64,000 bases of DNA from Clostridium sp. Marseille-P3244 (GCF_900120155.1 NZ_LT635549.1:2140688-2204687), one strand, 5' to 3'; shown: positions 41,540 through 52,962, numbered from the stretch's first letter. Translations and numbers: made by a program. Notes: generated by a model not told the origin, from the sequence alone.

Positions 41540-41580
41540 AAGAAAGCACACGGTATCTCAATGATACAGCATGCTTTCTT
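41540..41580. terminator. Hairpin terminator between the MFS and ABC exporter genes
   Basis: AGAAAGCA (41541-41548) pairs with TGCTTTCT (41572-41579), with an inner GTATC/GATAC stem. On the minus strand it lies 19 nt downstream of the ABC permease stop and is followed by a modest T-rich run. A T6 run also follows it on the plus strand. Confidence 0.65.
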
Positions 41581-41599
41581 TTTTATCAAAATATACCTT

Positions 41600-42844
41600 T
41601 TATTTTTCCCGGATTTTTTTCAGAGCAGCAGTAAATTTGATCGGGTTTCCGTACATCAGTGTACCAAACCGGAAAATTTTCGCCGCAAGCACACCGGCGA
41701 TCACACAGGAAACCGCAAGCAGAATACCTGAAATCAGGATCTCCCACATCTCCACACTTCCCATGGCGATCCGAATCAGCATGCCGTTGCTGGATGTAAA
41801 CGGTATAAAAGACGCTACCCGCATCAACATACCGTTGCTGTCATTCATCCCAAAGAGAGCGATAAAAAATGAAACAAGGTAGATCATCATTACGGGCATA
41901 GATGCTTTGCTGATGTCCTCGGTCTTTGAGACCAGAGCCCCCAGCATCCCGAAGCAGAACGCATAAAGCAGATAACCCATCATGCCGAATACCACAAAGG
42001 CTGCCCATACGGAACCCGGGATCTGGAACAACATATCAAGCATTCCTCCCCAGCTTTCCCGGAATATCTGATAGGCGCCCACGGCACTGCCAAGGATCAG
42101 GACGCACTGGATCAGGCCGGCGACAGCCCCGGCCAGCACTTTCCCGAAAATCAGGCCGTTACTGTCCACACTGGTAACCAGGATCTCGATCGCGCGGTTG
42201 CTTTTCTCTGAAGTTACAGAGGTGGCGATCATCTGCCCGTAAAAGATCAGCAGGAAATACAGGATCATGATCAACATATAGGTATAGGCATAGTTGCTCA
42301 CACTGTCTTTCCCCAGGATCTGAGTCTCATATTCCGGCTGGATCTGATAAAGAGTCTCGATCTCTGCCGCGTCCAGGCCCTCTCCTTCAAGTACCTGCGC
42401 CCGGTAGGCAGCTGACGCCGCCTGTGAGAACGCTTCCTGAAGGGTATCCGACATGGACCGGTTTTCTACTACGTATGTATAGTGAAGAAGGTCTTCCACG
42501 ATAAAGCCGGCCTCTGCCGTTCCGTCGTTTACCGCGTCCTCCACCTGTTTCTGATCGGAACACTCTGTCCAGTCGATCTGCATCCCCATGGCCGCGCCAA
42601 AAGAATTCAGATCCGCGATGCTTCCGTTTTCATCCAGAACTGCCACTGTCTTCTGTTCTGCTCCAGCGCTGTTCCCTCCTGTATTGCTGTCTCCTCCCGA
42701 ACTGCTGTCTCTTCCCATAAGGAATCCCGGAACAGCGATGATCCCCACTGCCAGCACCATGAGCAGGACAGTCGTCACCACAAAACTTTTATTTTTAAAA
42801 TAATTGCTCAGTTCAAATTTTAATACCGTCAGAAATTGTTTCAT
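41600..42844 (-). CDS. ABC transporter permease, NatB/ABC-2 type
   Basis: The 414-residue permease begins with KFELSNYFKNKSFVVTTVLL (first membrane helix). A large outer loop rich in Ser/Gly and acidic residues follows (residues about 45-190), then five C-terminal membrane helices. This topology is that of NatB-type exporters; NatAB exports sodium in Bacillus, and other members export peptides or drugs. It overlaps the ATPase gene by 4 nt, so the two form one transporter. Confidence 0.88.
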   Translation of the reverse strand: MKQFLTVLKFELSNYFKNKSFVVTTVLLMVLAVGIIAVPGFLMGRDSSSGGDSNTGGNSAGAEQKTVAVLDENGSIADLNSFGAAMGMQIDWTECSDQKQVEDAVNDGTAEAGFIVEDLLHYTYVVENRSMSDTLQEAFSQAASAAYRAQVLEGEGLDAAEIETLYQIQPEYETQILGKDSVSNYAYTYMLIMILYFLLIFYGQMIATSVTSEKSNRAIEILVTSVDSNGLIFGKVLAGAVAGLIQCVLILGSAVGAYQIFRESWGGMLDMLFQIPGSVWAAFVVFGMMGYLLYAFCFGMLGALVSKTEDISKASMPVMMIYLVSFFIALFGMNDSNGMLMRVASFIPFTSSNGMLIRIAMGSVEMWEILISGILLAVSCVIAGVLAAKIFRFGTLMYGNPIKFTAALKKIREK

Positions 42845-43755
42845 GCCTGATCACCTGCCCTTTCTACAAAGATTTCCGTCAGTGACGGCACATAATTGCC
42901 AAACTCTTCCGGCACCAGGTCTCTCTTAAGAAGTCCGGCAAGAAGCTGTTTCCTCGTACATCCTTCCTTCATCTCCACAATAATCTGCTCCTTCCGGCTG
43001 CCGACGATCCGGATCAGATCCCCCATGTACTCTTCAAGAAGCCGTTTAGGTTCTTCCTGGTCCGGCTCCAGCCCGATCACGAGACGGTTATGGCCGTACT
43101 CCCGTTTGATCTGATCCAGATTCCCGGACAGTACAATGTCCCCGTGATTGATCAGTACGATATCCTCACAGAATTCTTCTACATAACTCATCTGATGGCT
43201 GGAAAAGATGACGAGCTTTCCGCTCTCGATCTGCTCCTGGATCACATCTTTAAGGATCTGGGAGTTCACCGGATCCAGCCCGCTGAAAGGCTCATCCAGG
43301 ATAACAAGATCCGGGTCACAGACAAGGGTCTGTGCCAGCTGTACTTTCTGTTGATTACCTTTGGACAATGTCTCCAGCTTCCGCTGAGCGTACTCTTCCA
43401 CACCCAGGCGTTTCAGCCAGCGCATAGACTGCTCTCTGGCGTCTCCTCTTGTACTCCCCCGCAGCTGCGCCAGATACATCAGCTGCTCCAGCACACCCTT
43501 TTTCGGGTACAGCCCTCTTTCCTCCGGCAGATATCCGATCCGAAAGTCTTTCCGCAAAAACGGCTTCCCGTCTACAGTGACCGTCCCTGAACTGGCATGG
43601 AACACATCCATCAGAATACGGATGGTTGTGGTCTTTCCGGCTCCGTTTCTTCCGAGAAGTCCCAGTGCCTTTCCGCTTTCAATGGAAAAGGATATCCCGT
43701 GGAGCACTTCTTTGTCTCCAAAACTTTTTCTCAGGTCTTTTACCTCTAATTTCAT
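42841..43755 (-). CDS. ABC transporter ATP-binding protein, NatA type
   Basis: The 304-residue ATPase carries Walker A GLLGRNGAGKTTTIRIL, signature LSKGNQQKVQLAQTL, Walker B DLVILDEPFSGLDP, and the switch histidine in VIFSSHQMSYVEE. The C-terminal domain (LVIGLEPDQEEPKRLLEEYM) is the extension seen in NatA-like proteins. It is the first gene of the two-gene exporter and its product energises the permease encoded at 41600-42844. Confidence 0.93.
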   Translation of the reverse strand: MKLEVKDLRKSFGDKEVLHGISFSIESGKALGLLGRNGAGKTTTIRILMDVFHASSGTVTVDGKPFLRKDFRIGYLPEERGLYPKKGVLEQLMYLAQLRGSTRGDAREQSMRWLKRLGVEEYAQRKLETLSKGNQQKVQLAQTLVCDPDLVILDEPFSGLDPVNSQILKDVIQEQIESGKLVIFSSHQMSYVEEFCEDIVLINHGDIVLSGNLDQIKREYGHNRLVIGLEPDQEEPKRLLEEYMGDLIRIVGSRKEQIIVEMKEGCTRKQLLAGLLKRDLVPEEFGNYVPSLTEIFVERAGDQA

Positions 43756-43869
43756 GAGTATTCCCTTTCTCCTTTATTTTCATTTCATGCAGATACAGAT
43801 ACCAGCTGCGTATGTGTGTAATCATTTTACACAGATCTGAATCCACTGTACTAATACTATCATACAATC

Positions 43870-43916
43870 AGAAAAAAGAAAACAGGAAAATCATGTTTTT
43901 TTGATTTTCCTGTTTT
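43870..43916 (-). terminator. Strong intrinsic terminator after the CtpE-like ATPase
   Basis: On the minus strand AAAACAGGAAAATCA (43916-43902) and TGATTTTCCTGTTTT (43893-43879) form a perfect 15-bp stem around an A-rich loop, followed by CTTTTTTCTG. It starts 18 nt after the ATPase stop codon. Confidence 0.9.
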
Positions 43917-43933
43917 TACAGTCTGAATAATAG

Positions 43934-46363
43934 TTAAGAAACTTCCGGGTCTCTCCCTCTCAGCCGCAGGTAATAAAACCTTATTTTTTCTACCAGAACC
44001 GTCAGATACCGAAGAACCGGCTCTGTCGCGATGGCAAACACAACAAAGAGCATCACACACTCTGCCGTCATTCCTGTAATGGCGAACAGATCCTTCAGAA
44101 AGATACTGCAGAATATAAGCCCGGCCACAGAAAACGTCAGGATCGCTATACGGATCTTGTTCATCGGAGCGCTGATCTTGTACAGGATCATAAATCCTAC
44201 AATAGCCAGCAGCATGGTCGCCGCAGTCGAAATATCTGTCGAATCTACTCCGAACGTCCTTCCGAAGATGACCAGTGCCCCGACGGCCAGAGCATCTGTC
44301 AGAGCCGCCGGAAGCGCCTTCAGGAATACGTTGGTAAGGAAGTGTCCCCGAATGATATTTTTATTGGGCTCCAGCGCCAGAAAGAATGCCGGCACGCCGA
44401 TGGTAAACATGCTGATCAGTGAGATCTGCGACGGTTCCAGAGGATATGTAAACATAAACACAAGCGAGATCAGACTCAGCAGGAAGGAAAAAATATTCTT
44501 TACAAGGAAGAGGCTGGCTGACCGCTGGATATTGTTGACGACTCTTCTGCCTTCCAGAACAACCTGGGGCATACAGGAAAAATCTGATTCCAGAAGCACC
44601 AGCTGAGATGCCTGAGCCGCGGCGTCACTCCCGGAAGCCATGGCAATGCTGCAGTCCGCGTCCTTGAGCGCCAGTACATCATTGACCCCATCCCCGGTCA
44701 TGGCCACAGTATGTCCCGCTTCTTTTAAGATCCTTACAAATTTTCGTTTCTGGTTTGGAGTCACACGGCCAAATACTGTATTTTTCAGGACAGCCTGTCT
44801 GAGATCTTTCTCATCCTTGAGTTCGGAGGCATCCACGTATCGCTCCGCGTTTTTAATTCCGGCCTGTTTCGCCACATTGGACACTGTGACCGGATTGTCT
44901 CCGGAAATGACTTTTACTTCTACTCCCTGTTCCGCGAAATACGCGAAAGTCTCTTTTGCTGCCTCCCGGATGGGATTTGCCAGAAGAACAAATCCAAGAG
45001 GAGTGATCCCATGCTGCAGAGGCTTTCCGTCGATCACACCGTCATAACTCCCGAAAACAAGGACCCTGGCCCCCGTCGACGCATGCTCTGTGATCTCCTC
45101 TGCATAATCTCCATATCTCTCTTTCAGGACAAATTCCGGCGCCCCCAGAACGTACGCTCCTTCTTCAAATGTCACGCTGCTGTATTTTGTAGCCGAGGAA
45201 AAGCCTGTCTTTGACAGCGCCTTCCGGCCTGACGTCACTGTAAAATAGTCTTTGACGGCTGCCATCGTGATATTGTCTTTTGTCATGGCGGCCGCAAAGT
45301 CTCCGATCAGCGTCCGGAGCGGCTCCATCTTTTCACTGTCATATTCCTCCGTCTCGATGACGTCCTGAACCCCCATTGTATTTTCTGTAATGGTTCCGGT
45401 CTTGTCCACACAGAGGACATCCACGCGGGCCAGAGTCTCAATACATTTCATATCGTGCAGAAGTACCTTTTTCCGGGCCAGACGGACGGCGCTCACCGCC
45501 AGCGCCACGCTGGCCAGGAGATACAGCCCTTCAGGGATCATACCGATAACCGCCGCGATCATGGAGGTCACACTGTCCCGGAACCCGTCATGCTGGATGA
45601 AAAATGCCTGGGAAAACAGCACCAGCCCGATTGGAATGATAGCCACGCCCACCCATTTAACCAGTTTGTCCAGGGACCGGATCATCTCCGACTGCTCGCC
45701 CTCCTGCATCTCCTTCGCCTGAAGTGTCAGTCTGGAGATATAGGAGTCTTCTCCAACCTTTTCCAGTCTTGCGTGGCACTGTCCGGACACAATAAAGCTT
45801 CCGGACATCAGTTTATCCCCTCTCCGCTTTGTGATCTCATCAGCCTCACCGGTAAGCAGGGACTCATTAACCTGTACTTCACCAGCGGCCACCTCCGCGT
45901 CCGCGCAAACCTGATTCCCCGCTTTGAAGATCACAATATCATCCAGCACCAGGTCCTCTGCGTCGATCACGGAACGTTTTCCGTCCCGGACGACTGCAGC
46001 GTGAGGCGCATTCAGCATGGTCAGTTTATCCAGCACCTGCTTTGCCCGGATCTCCTGGATGATTCCGATCAAAGTGTTGGCAACAATAACCGGCAGAAAT
46101 GTCAGATCCCGGAAAGAGCCTACCAGACAAAGCAGCACCGCAAGAATGATAAAGATCAGATTAAAGTATGTAAATACATTTTCATGGATGATCTCTTTTG
46201 TCGTCTTGGAAGGCGGCTCCACCGACCGGTTGACCCAGCCGTGCAGACGGTGTTCCTGTACCTGCTGGCTGGTCAGTCCTTTTTTATAATCGGGATTGTA
46301 TCTTGTTGTGGGTATTCTTCTGTCTTTCTTCTGTTCTGTCTTCTGTACTTTTCTACTGGGCAT
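43934..46363 (-). CDS. CtpE-like P-type cation ATPase
   Basis: This 809-residue E1-E2 ATPase has the phosphorylation motif CVDKTGTIT, the actuator LLTGEADEI and the hinge MTGDGVNDVLALKDADCSIA. The membrane segment MIPEGLYLLASVALAVSA (PEGL instead of the PEAL of classical Ca2+ pumps) and the N terminus with LTSQQVQEHRLHGWVN match the CtpE group, in which members take part in calcium uptake. The ion here is not proven. It lies 5 nt downstream of ftsH and is the last gene of the ATPase-ftsH-ATPase run. Confidence 0.9.
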   Translation of the reverse strand: MPSRKVQKTEQKKDRRIPTTRYNPDYKKGLTSQQVQEHRLHGWVNRSVEPPSKTTKEIIHENVFTYFNLIFIILAVLLCLVGSFRDLTFLPVIVANTLIGIIQEIRAKQVLDKLTMLNAPHAAVVRDGKRSVIDAEDLVLDDIVIFKAGNQVCADAEVAAGEVQVNESLLTGEADEITKRRGDKLMSGSFIVSGQCHARLEKVGEDSYISRLTLQAKEMQEGEQSEMIRSLDKLVKWVGVAIIPIGLVLFSQAFFIQHDGFRDSVTSMIAAVIGMIPEGLYLLASVALAVSAVRLARKKVLLHDMKCIETLARVDVLCVDKTGTITENTMGVQDVIETEEYDSEKMEPLRTLIGDFAAAMTKDNITMAAVKDYFTVTSGRKALSKTGFSSATKYSSVTFEEGAYVLGAPEFVLKERYGDYAEEITEHASTGARVLVFGSYDGVIDGKPLQHGITPLGFVLLANPIREAAKETFAYFAEQGVEVKVISGDNPVTVSNVAKQAGIKNAERYVDASELKDEKDLRQAVLKNTVFGRVTPNQKRKFVRILKEAGHTVAMTGDGVNDVLALKDADCSIAMASGSDAAAQASQLVLLESDFSCMPQVVLEGRRVVNNIQRSASLFLVKNIFSFLLSLISLVFMFTYPLEPSQISLISMFTIGVPAFFLALEPNKNIIRGHFLTNVFLKALPAALTDALAVGALVIFGRTFGVDSTDISTAATMLLAIVGFMILYKISAPMNKIRIAILTFSVAGLIFCSIFLKDLFAITGMTAECVMLFVVFAIATEPVLRYLTVLVEKIRFYYLRLRGRDPEVS

Positions 46364-46368
46364 ATCTG

Positions 46369-48231
46369 TTATAATCCCTTTTCATCTCCATTTTCATCAG
46401 GCAGTTCTCTTCGGCTTAATATCTGCATAAATTCTTCTCCCGTTATGGTCTCTTTCTCGTACAGATATTTTGCCAGCTCGTGGAGTTTGCCCTGATTTTC
46501 TTTGAGCAGCTCCATTGCAGTATCATAGGCCTGTTTTACCGTATCTACCACCATATCATCGATGAGCGTCGCTGTCTCAGGAGAACAGCTTAGACTGCTG
46601 TCTCCGCCCAGATACGGATTGGCCTGGGTCTCAAGAGCCACCATGCCGAATTTTTCACTCATACCGTATCTTGTGATCATGGCTCTGGCCAGCTTCGTGG
46701 CCTGCTCGATATCATTGGAAGCTCCTGTTGTTACCGAACCGAAGACCAGTTCTTCCGCGCATCTTCCACCTGTCAGAGTGGCGATCTTATTTGCCAGCTC
46801 TTCCTTTGACATCAGATTACGTTCTTCCTCCTCCACCTGCATGGTGTAGCCAAGAGCTCCGGATGTTCTGGGTATAATTGTGATCTTTGTCACCGGCGCC
46901 GAGTTCGTCTGGAGAGCGGCCACCAGAGCATGCCCGATCTCATGATAGGACACGATCAGCTTTTCTTTCGTAGAAAGCACCCGGTTCTTTTTCTGATAAC
47001 CGGCGATCACAGTCTCGATACTTTCTTCCAGATCTGCCTGTGTCACAAACTTCCGGTTTTCCCTGACAGCCCGGAGCGCCGCCTCATTGATCATATTAGC
47101 GAGCTCCGCTCCGGAGGCCCCGGACGCGGCTCTCGCGATAGCGTTAAAATCTACATTATCTCCCAGTCTGACCTTCTTGGCATGGACCTTTAAGATCTCC
47201 TCCCGGCCTTTTAAGTCAGGCAGCTCCACAGGAATCCTCCGGTCAAAACGTCCCGGGCGCAGAAGCGCCGGATCCAGACTGTCCGGCCGGTTTGTCGCGG
47301 CCAGGATGACCACACCCTTCGAAGCGTCAAATCCATCCATCTCTGTCAGCAGCTGGTTCAGCGTCTGTTCCCGTTCATCATTCCCGCTGAAGCCGTGACC
47401 GTCTCTTTTCTTTCCGATGGTATCGATCTCATCGATAAAAACGATACAGGGAGCTTTTTCATTGGCCTGCTTGAACAGATCCCGGACCTTGGACGCGCCC
47501 ATGCCGACAAACATTTCCACAAACTCTGATCCTGAGATGGAAAAGAAGGGAACCTTTGCTTCTCCGGCGACCGCTTTCGCAAGAAGCGTCTTGCCGGTTC
47601 CAGGCGGGCCGACCAGCAGGGCTCCTTTCGGGCACACCGCCCCAATCTCCTGGTATTTCTGGGGATTGTGCAGAAAATCCACGATCTCCGTAAGAAGCTC
47701 TTTTGCCTCGTCCTCCCCGGCCACATCGTTGAAAGTCACGCCCCCGGTGGACTGTACATACATCTTCGCGTTGCTTTTTCCAAACTGCATAAATGGCGTA
47801 TTTCCTCCGCCGCCTCCCATTTTTTTCATCATCCACCTGGACAAGAGCTGTCCCAGCACAATGAAGAGTACGATCGGGATGACAAATGAGATCAGCATAC
47901 TGAGAAACGGATTCATCTCTTCCTCCGCCACTCTTCCGAACTCACACCCGGAATCCACCAGACGGTTTACAAGTTCCGGATCCTCAAATCGAGTGGTCTC
48001 GTACTGCTGTGGCGGATCATTTTTATCTGTAAAATAAATGCTCTCCCCCTCCAGCTGTACTTTCGATACTTCTTTTTCCTCCACCATTGTCAGAAAGGTT
48101 CCGTAATCCACCTGGTTTACATTGGAACTCATAAAACTCGGGAACACAAAAGCATTCAAAAGGATCAGTACACCGATCACGATCAGATAATATAAGATCA
48201 GAGGGCGCTTTGGTTTTTGTACTTGTTTCAT
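46369..48231 (-). CDS. ftsH: ATP-dependent zinc metalloprotease FtsH
   Basis: FtsH is the membrane AAA+ protease that removes misfolded membrane proteins and short-lived regulators. The 620 residues have two membrane helices flanking an outer domain (residues about 11-125), then the AAA domain with [18 protein letters not shown] and [14 protein letters not shown], the second region of homology ([20 protein letters not shown]) and the protease site [13 protein letters not shown]. The usual HEAGH is HEIGH here, which keeps both histidines and the glutamate. It lies between two P-type ATPase genes. Confidence 0.96.
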   Translation of the reverse strand: MKQVQKPKRPLILYYLIVIGVLILLNAFVFPSFMSSNVNQVDYGTFLTMVEEKEVSKVQLEGESIYFTDKNDPPQQYETTRFEDPELVNRLVDSGCEFGRVAEEEMNPFLSMLISFVIPIVLFIVLGQLLSRWMMKKMGGGGGNTPFMQFGKSNAKMYVQSTGGVTFNDVAGEDEAKELLTEIVDFLHNPQKYQEIGAVCPKGALLVGPPGTGKTLLAKAVAGEAKVPFFSISGSEFVEMFVGMGASKVRDLFKQANEKAPCIVFIDEIDTIGKKRDGHGFSGNDEREQTLNQLLTEMDGFDASKGVVILAATNRPDSLDPALLRPGRFDRRIPVELPDLKGREEILKVHAKKVRLGDNVDFNAIARAASGASGAELANMINEAALRAVRENRKFVTQADLEESIETVIAGYQKKNRVLSTKEKLIVSYHEIGHALVAALQTNSAPVTKITIIPRTSGALGYTMQVEEEERNLMSKEELANKIATLTGGRCAEELVFGSVTTGASNDIEQATKLARAMITRYGMSEKFGMVALETQANPYLGGDSSLSCSPETATLIDDMVVDTVKQAYDTAMELLKENQGKLHELAKYLYEKETITGEEFMQILSRRELPDENGDEKGL

Positions 48232-48243
48232 AGGGATCTCTCC

Positions 48244-50859
48244 TTATTTTTTTCTGAGGGCAGATCTCACTGCTTTCATGATCTGGATGATCGGAATATT
48301 CAGGGCCGCAAGTCCATACACAGTAAACAGCTGGCCTACTGTCAGAGTCTGTACTTTAAAGATACTGTGAAGTCCCGGGATCATAACAACTCCCGTGATC
48401 AGAACGATCCCCAGCACAAATGCGCCGATCAGCCATTTATTGTTAATAACCTTCTTCGTAAATACCACCGGTCTGTCTGATTTACAGTTAAATCCATGGA
48501 ACAGTCTTGCGGAACAGAGTGTCGCAAATGCCATCGTACTTCCCAGCAGCGCGTTTTCCCCATGGTAACCGATCAGGAACGCGATCATAGTTGTCACAGC
48601 AATGGAAAGACCTTCTGTACCGATCTTGAGCAGGAAATCTTTTGTCAGGATGGACTCGTTCATCGGTCTTGGCTTCTCCTTCATGACATCCTTGGAACCT
48701 GGTTCCAGCCCCAGCGCGATGGCCGGAAGGCTGTCTGTCAGCAGATTGATGAACAGCAGATGCACCGGCGCGAAAGGAACCGGAAGAGCTGTGATGGACG
48801 CATACAACACGGCAAGAATCGCGCCGAAATTACCGGACAGCAAAAACTGGATGGAACTCTTGATATTCCGGTAGATATTCCTTCCGTTTTCTACTGCCTT
48901 TACGATCGTCGCAAAATTGTCATCGGTCAGTACCATAGCCGCGGCGTCCTTGGACACCTCACTGCCTGTGATCCCCATGGCCACTCCGATATCCGCCTGT
49001 TTCAGCGCGGGGGCGTCATTGACCCCGTCACCGGTCATTGCCACGATATTCCCCTTGTTCTGCCATGCCCGGACGATCCGGATCTTATGTTCCGGGGATA
49101 CACGGGCATATACGGAAATACCCTCTACGTAATCTTCCAGCTCTTCATCTGACATTTTATCAATAACCGCTCCTTCGCATGCTTCGGATTCATCCTCAAG
49201 GATACCGATCCGCTTCGCGATCGCGGCAGCGGTCACCTTATGATCTCCTGTGATCATGATCGGACGGATACCCGCGCTCTTACAGTCCGCGACAGCCATC
49301 TTTGATTCTTCTCTCGGCGGATCCATCATGGCGATAAGCCCCAGGAAGATCAATCCATATTCGTCTTCCAGCGTCAGCTCCAGTTCATCTGAGACAACCT
49401 TGTAAGCGAAAGCGAGAACTCTCAGCCCCTGCCTGGAGAAAGCCTGGTTCTGTTCTTCGATGTTCTTCCGATCCTGTTCGGTCATCGGGCGCACCTCAGA
49501 GCCGATCTGGATCTGGTCCATCCTCTCCAGCAGGACATCCACCGCGCCTTTTACTACCATGGTCGGAATTCCTTCCATGGTATGTTTGGTGGACATCAGT
49601 TTCCGGTCACTGTCAAAGGGGTTTTCACTCTCTCGCGGATATTTTGCCCGGACAGCTTCCGGATCCAGTCCCAGCCTGCTTCCCAGATTGATCAGGGCTG
49701 TCTCGGTGGGATCTCCGATCTCCACACCATCCGTGTTCTTGGAATCATTGCAGAGCATACTTCCAATAAGAAGACGACTCTGAGAAGGATCATTCAGATC
49801 GATATCCTCTGCCTTGATACAGACTTCATCTACATAATAATCTTCCACGGTCATTTTGTTCTGTGTCAGTGTTCCTGTCTTGTCAGAACAGATGACAGAC
49901 ACACTTCCCAGACCTTCCACAGCCTGCAGCTTTCTCATAATCGCATGTTCCCTGGCCATCTTCTGCGTGCCGAAAGACAGGACGATGGTCACAATAGAAC
50001 TCAGAGCCTCCGGGATCGCCGCCACGGCAAGGGCAACCGCAAAGAGAAAAGCATCTCCGATATTATCACCGCGGAAGATGCTGACACCAAAAAGGATCGC
50101 GCAGAACACCAGAATCAAGATAGATAATTTCTGCCCGAACTGATCCAGATTTACCTGGAGCGGCGTCCGCTTCTCGGAAGTTGTCTTTAACAGACTGGCA
50201 ATTTTCCCGACTTCCGTCTCCATTCCGATACCCGTTACAATGAAGGATCCTCTTCCGTATGTGACAAAGCTTCCGGAATAAACCATATTCAGCCGGTCGC
50301 CCAGAGGCACCTCTTCTTCCCGGATCACCTCTGTATTCTTCTCCACTCCAAGGCTCTCACCGGTCAGAGCGCTTTCATCTACTTTCAGGCTGGCACATTC
50401 GAGCAGACGACCGTCTGCGGGAATATAGTCTCCCGCGTCCAGCATCACAATATCTCCCACTGTCACTTCTGAAGAGGGAATCTGCACCACACTGCCGCCC
50501 CGCAGTACCTTTGCCTCGGGTCCGGACAGCTTTTTCAGGCTGGCCAGCGACTGTTCTGCTTTCACTGTCTGGACAGTTCCCAGGACCGCGTTCATCGTGA
50601 TCACGATCAGAATTACGGCCGCGCTTTCGATATCTCCCATAAAACCGGAAGCGATCGCGGCTATGATCAGGATAATAACAAGAAAATCCTTGTACTGTTC
50701 CAGAAAGATCTGGAATACTGTTTTTTTCTTTCCTTCCACCAGCTCATTTGGGCCGTATTTTTCCTGATTTTTTCTGACCTGTTCTTCTGTCAGCGGCTCT
50801 GTTGAGCCGTTGATTTCCCTCATCGTCTCCTCGCCGGATAAATGATAATAAGTGTTCAT
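48244..50859 (-). CDS. P2-type Ca2+/Mn2+-transporting ATPase
   Basis: This 871-residue ATPase resembles PMCA/SERCA-type bacterial pumps. It has the N-terminal LTEEQVRKNQEKYGPNEL segment, the actuator TGESLGVEKN, the ion-site helix AVAAIPEALSSIVTIVLSFG, the phosphorylation motif CSDKTGTLTQNKMTV and the hinge MTGDGVNDAPALKQADIGVAMG. The start is ATG 50859 (MNTYYHLSGEE) after AAAGGAGG; a longer frame begins in the riboswitch terminator. The Mn2+-type riboswitch upstream suggests manganese export as at least one function. Confidence 0.93.
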   Translation of the reverse strand: MNTYYHLSGEETMREINGSTEPLTEEQVRKNQEKYGPNELVEGKKKTVFQIFLEQYKDFLVIILIIAAIASGFMGDIESAAVILIVITMNAVLGTVQTVKAEQSLASLKKLSGPEAKVLRGGSVVQIPSSEVTVGDIVMLDAGDYIPADGRLLECASLKVDESALTGESLGVEKNTEVIREEEVPLGDRLNMVYSGSFVTYGRGSFIVTGIGMETEVGKIASLLKTTSEKRTPLQVNLDQFGQKLSILILVFCAILFGVSIFRGDNIGDAFLFAVALAVAAIPEALSSIVTIVLSFGTQKMAREHAIMRKLQAVEGLGSVSVICSDKTGTLTQNKMTVEDYYVDEVCIKAEDIDLNDPSQSRLLIGSMLCNDSKNTDGVEIGDPTETALINLGSRLGLDPEAVRAKYPRESENPFDSDRKLMSTKHTMEGIPTMVVKGAVDVLLERMDQIQIGSEVRPMTEQDRKNIEEQNQAFSRQGLRVLAFAYKVVSDELELTLEDEYGLIFLGLIAMMDPPREESKMAVADCKSAGIRPIMITGDHKVTAAAIAKRIGILEDESEACEGAVIDKMSDEELEDYVEGISVYARVSPEHKIRIVRAWQNKGNIVAMTGDGVNDAPALKQADIGVAMGITGSEVSKDAAAMVLTDDNFATIVKAVENGRNIYRNIKSSIQFLLSGNFGAILAVLYASITALPVPFAPVHLLFINLLTDSLPAIALGLEPGSKDVMKEKPRPMNESILTKDFLLKIGTEGLSIAVTTMIAFLIGYHGENALLGSTMAFATLCSARLFHGFNCKSDRPVVFTKKVINNKWLIGAFVLGIVLITGVVMIPGLHSIFKVQTLTVGQLFTVYGLAALNIPIIQIMKAVRSALRKK

Positions 50860-50884
50860 ATAGACCTCCTTTAGTTGCCGGTGC

Positions 50885-50940
50885 AATAAAAAATGAGACT
50901 TTATTGCACAACGTTGTTATGTAATGCAATAAAAGTCTCA
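50885..50940 (-). terminator. Riboswitch expression-platform terminator
   Basis: On the minus strand TGAGACTTTTATTGCA (from 50940) and TGCAATAAAGTCTCA (to 50894) form a stem of about 15 bp, followed by TTTTTTATT. It stands between the aptamer and the ribosome binding site of the ATPase gene, so it should switch transcription. Confidence 0.85.
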
Positions 50941-50941
50941 C

Positions 50942-51030
50942 TGTTTAATCACGATACGGATGGCTTTATAATACCATCGTACTGACGATATCGCAAACGC
51001 CTATGACAAGCGCCAGTTACTCCCTTTTAC
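50942..51030 (-). ncRNA. yybP-ykoY (manganese) riboswitch aptamer
   Basis: The leader of the ATPase gene reads, on the minus strand, AAAAGGGAGTAACTGGCGC near its start and ATATCGTCAGTACGATGG further on. These match the two conserved internal-loop regions of the yybP-ykoY family (GGGGAGTA-like and CAGTACGA-like), which together bind Mn2+. A strong promoter lies just upstream and a terminator just downstream. The family typically controls P2-type ATPases and manganese exporters, as here. Exact ends are approximate. Confidence 0.82.
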
Positions 51031-51037
51031 CTAAAAT

Positions 51038-51066
51038 AATATAATGGAAATTACCGGCGCTGTCAA
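51038..51066 (-). promoter_or_regulatory. Sigma-A promoter of the riboswitch-ATPase unit
   Basis: On the minus strand a perfect TTGACA (51066-51061) and TATATT (51043-51038) are spaced 17 nt, directly upstream of the aptamer. Confidence 0.8.
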
Positions 51067-51099
51067 CCGTTTTAACTCTTTTTTCACAAACTCCGGTAT

Positions 51100-52485
<1,386 letters not shown>

Positions 52486-52509
52486 TCAGGCCTCTTTGCC
52501 TACTCGTTT

Positions 52510-52538
52510 ATTTTAAGGGGAAAATGAATTGTTGTCAA
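52510..52538 (-). promoter_or_regulatory. Sigma-A promoter of gdhA
   Basis: On the minus strand a perfect TTGACA (52538-52533) and TAAAAT (52515-52510) are spaced 17 nt. Confidence 0.75.
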
Positions 52539-52629
52539 TGAAAAGTTTCACTATTTTACAGTTTTAACGCTTTATTTTATTAAATTTGCAGGAAACCCGA
52601 CAGACAGGTTGCAGAATTTGTTTCTGAGG

Positions 52630-52663
52630 GAAAAGAAATACAGGATGCCTTGCCGGCATCCTG
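52630..52663 (-). terminator. Intrinsic terminator of rpsU
   Basis: On the minus strand CAGGATGCC and GGCATCCTG form a perfect 9-bp stem around GGCAA, followed by TATTTCTTTT. It starts 16 nt after the rpsU stop. Confidence 0.85.
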
Positions 52664-52678
52664 CTCAAAGTGCACATA

Positions 52679-52855
52679 TTAGTTATATTTACGTTTTCTT
52701 GCAGCTTCAGATTTCTTTTTACGTCTTACGCTTGGCTTTTCATAGTGCTCCCTTTTACGGATCTCCTGCTGAATGCCAGCTTTAGCACAGTTTCTTTTGA
52801 ATCTGCGTAAAGCGCTATCCAACGTCTCGTTTTCTTTAACGATCACATTTGACAT
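52679..52855 (-). CDS. rpsU: 30S ribosomal protein S21
   Basis: The 58-residue protein reads [20 protein letters not shown] at its start and ends in a basic tail ([18 protein letters not shown]), the usual S21 composition and length. The open frame extends 37 codons further upstream, but the ATG at 52855 has GGAGG-type sequences ahead of it and gives the known N terminus. It is a single-gene unit with its own promoter and terminator. Confidence 0.97.
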   Translation of the reverse strand: MSNVIVKENETLDSALRRFKRNCAKAGIQQEIRKREHYEKPSVRRKKKSEAARKRKYN

Positions 52856-52934
52856 AGTCTCACACCTTACCTCCCCTCCAGCCTTGTATTGTGCATAATA
52901 CGACTGATCGGGTATTTTTATTGCACTAACAAAG

Positions 52935-52962
52935 ATTATAGCATATTTTTCCCTTCCGTCAA
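52935..52962 (-). promoter_or_regulatory. Sigma-A promoter of rpsU
   Basis: On the minus strand TTGACG (52962-52957) and a perfect TATAAT (52940-52935) are spaced 16 nt. Confidence 0.75.

Noticed and set aside
45455-46495. 346-codon plus-strand frame antisense to the CtpE-like ATPase and ftsH end
   Set aside because: It is a shadow of a well-supported P-type ATPase gene and has no start signals.
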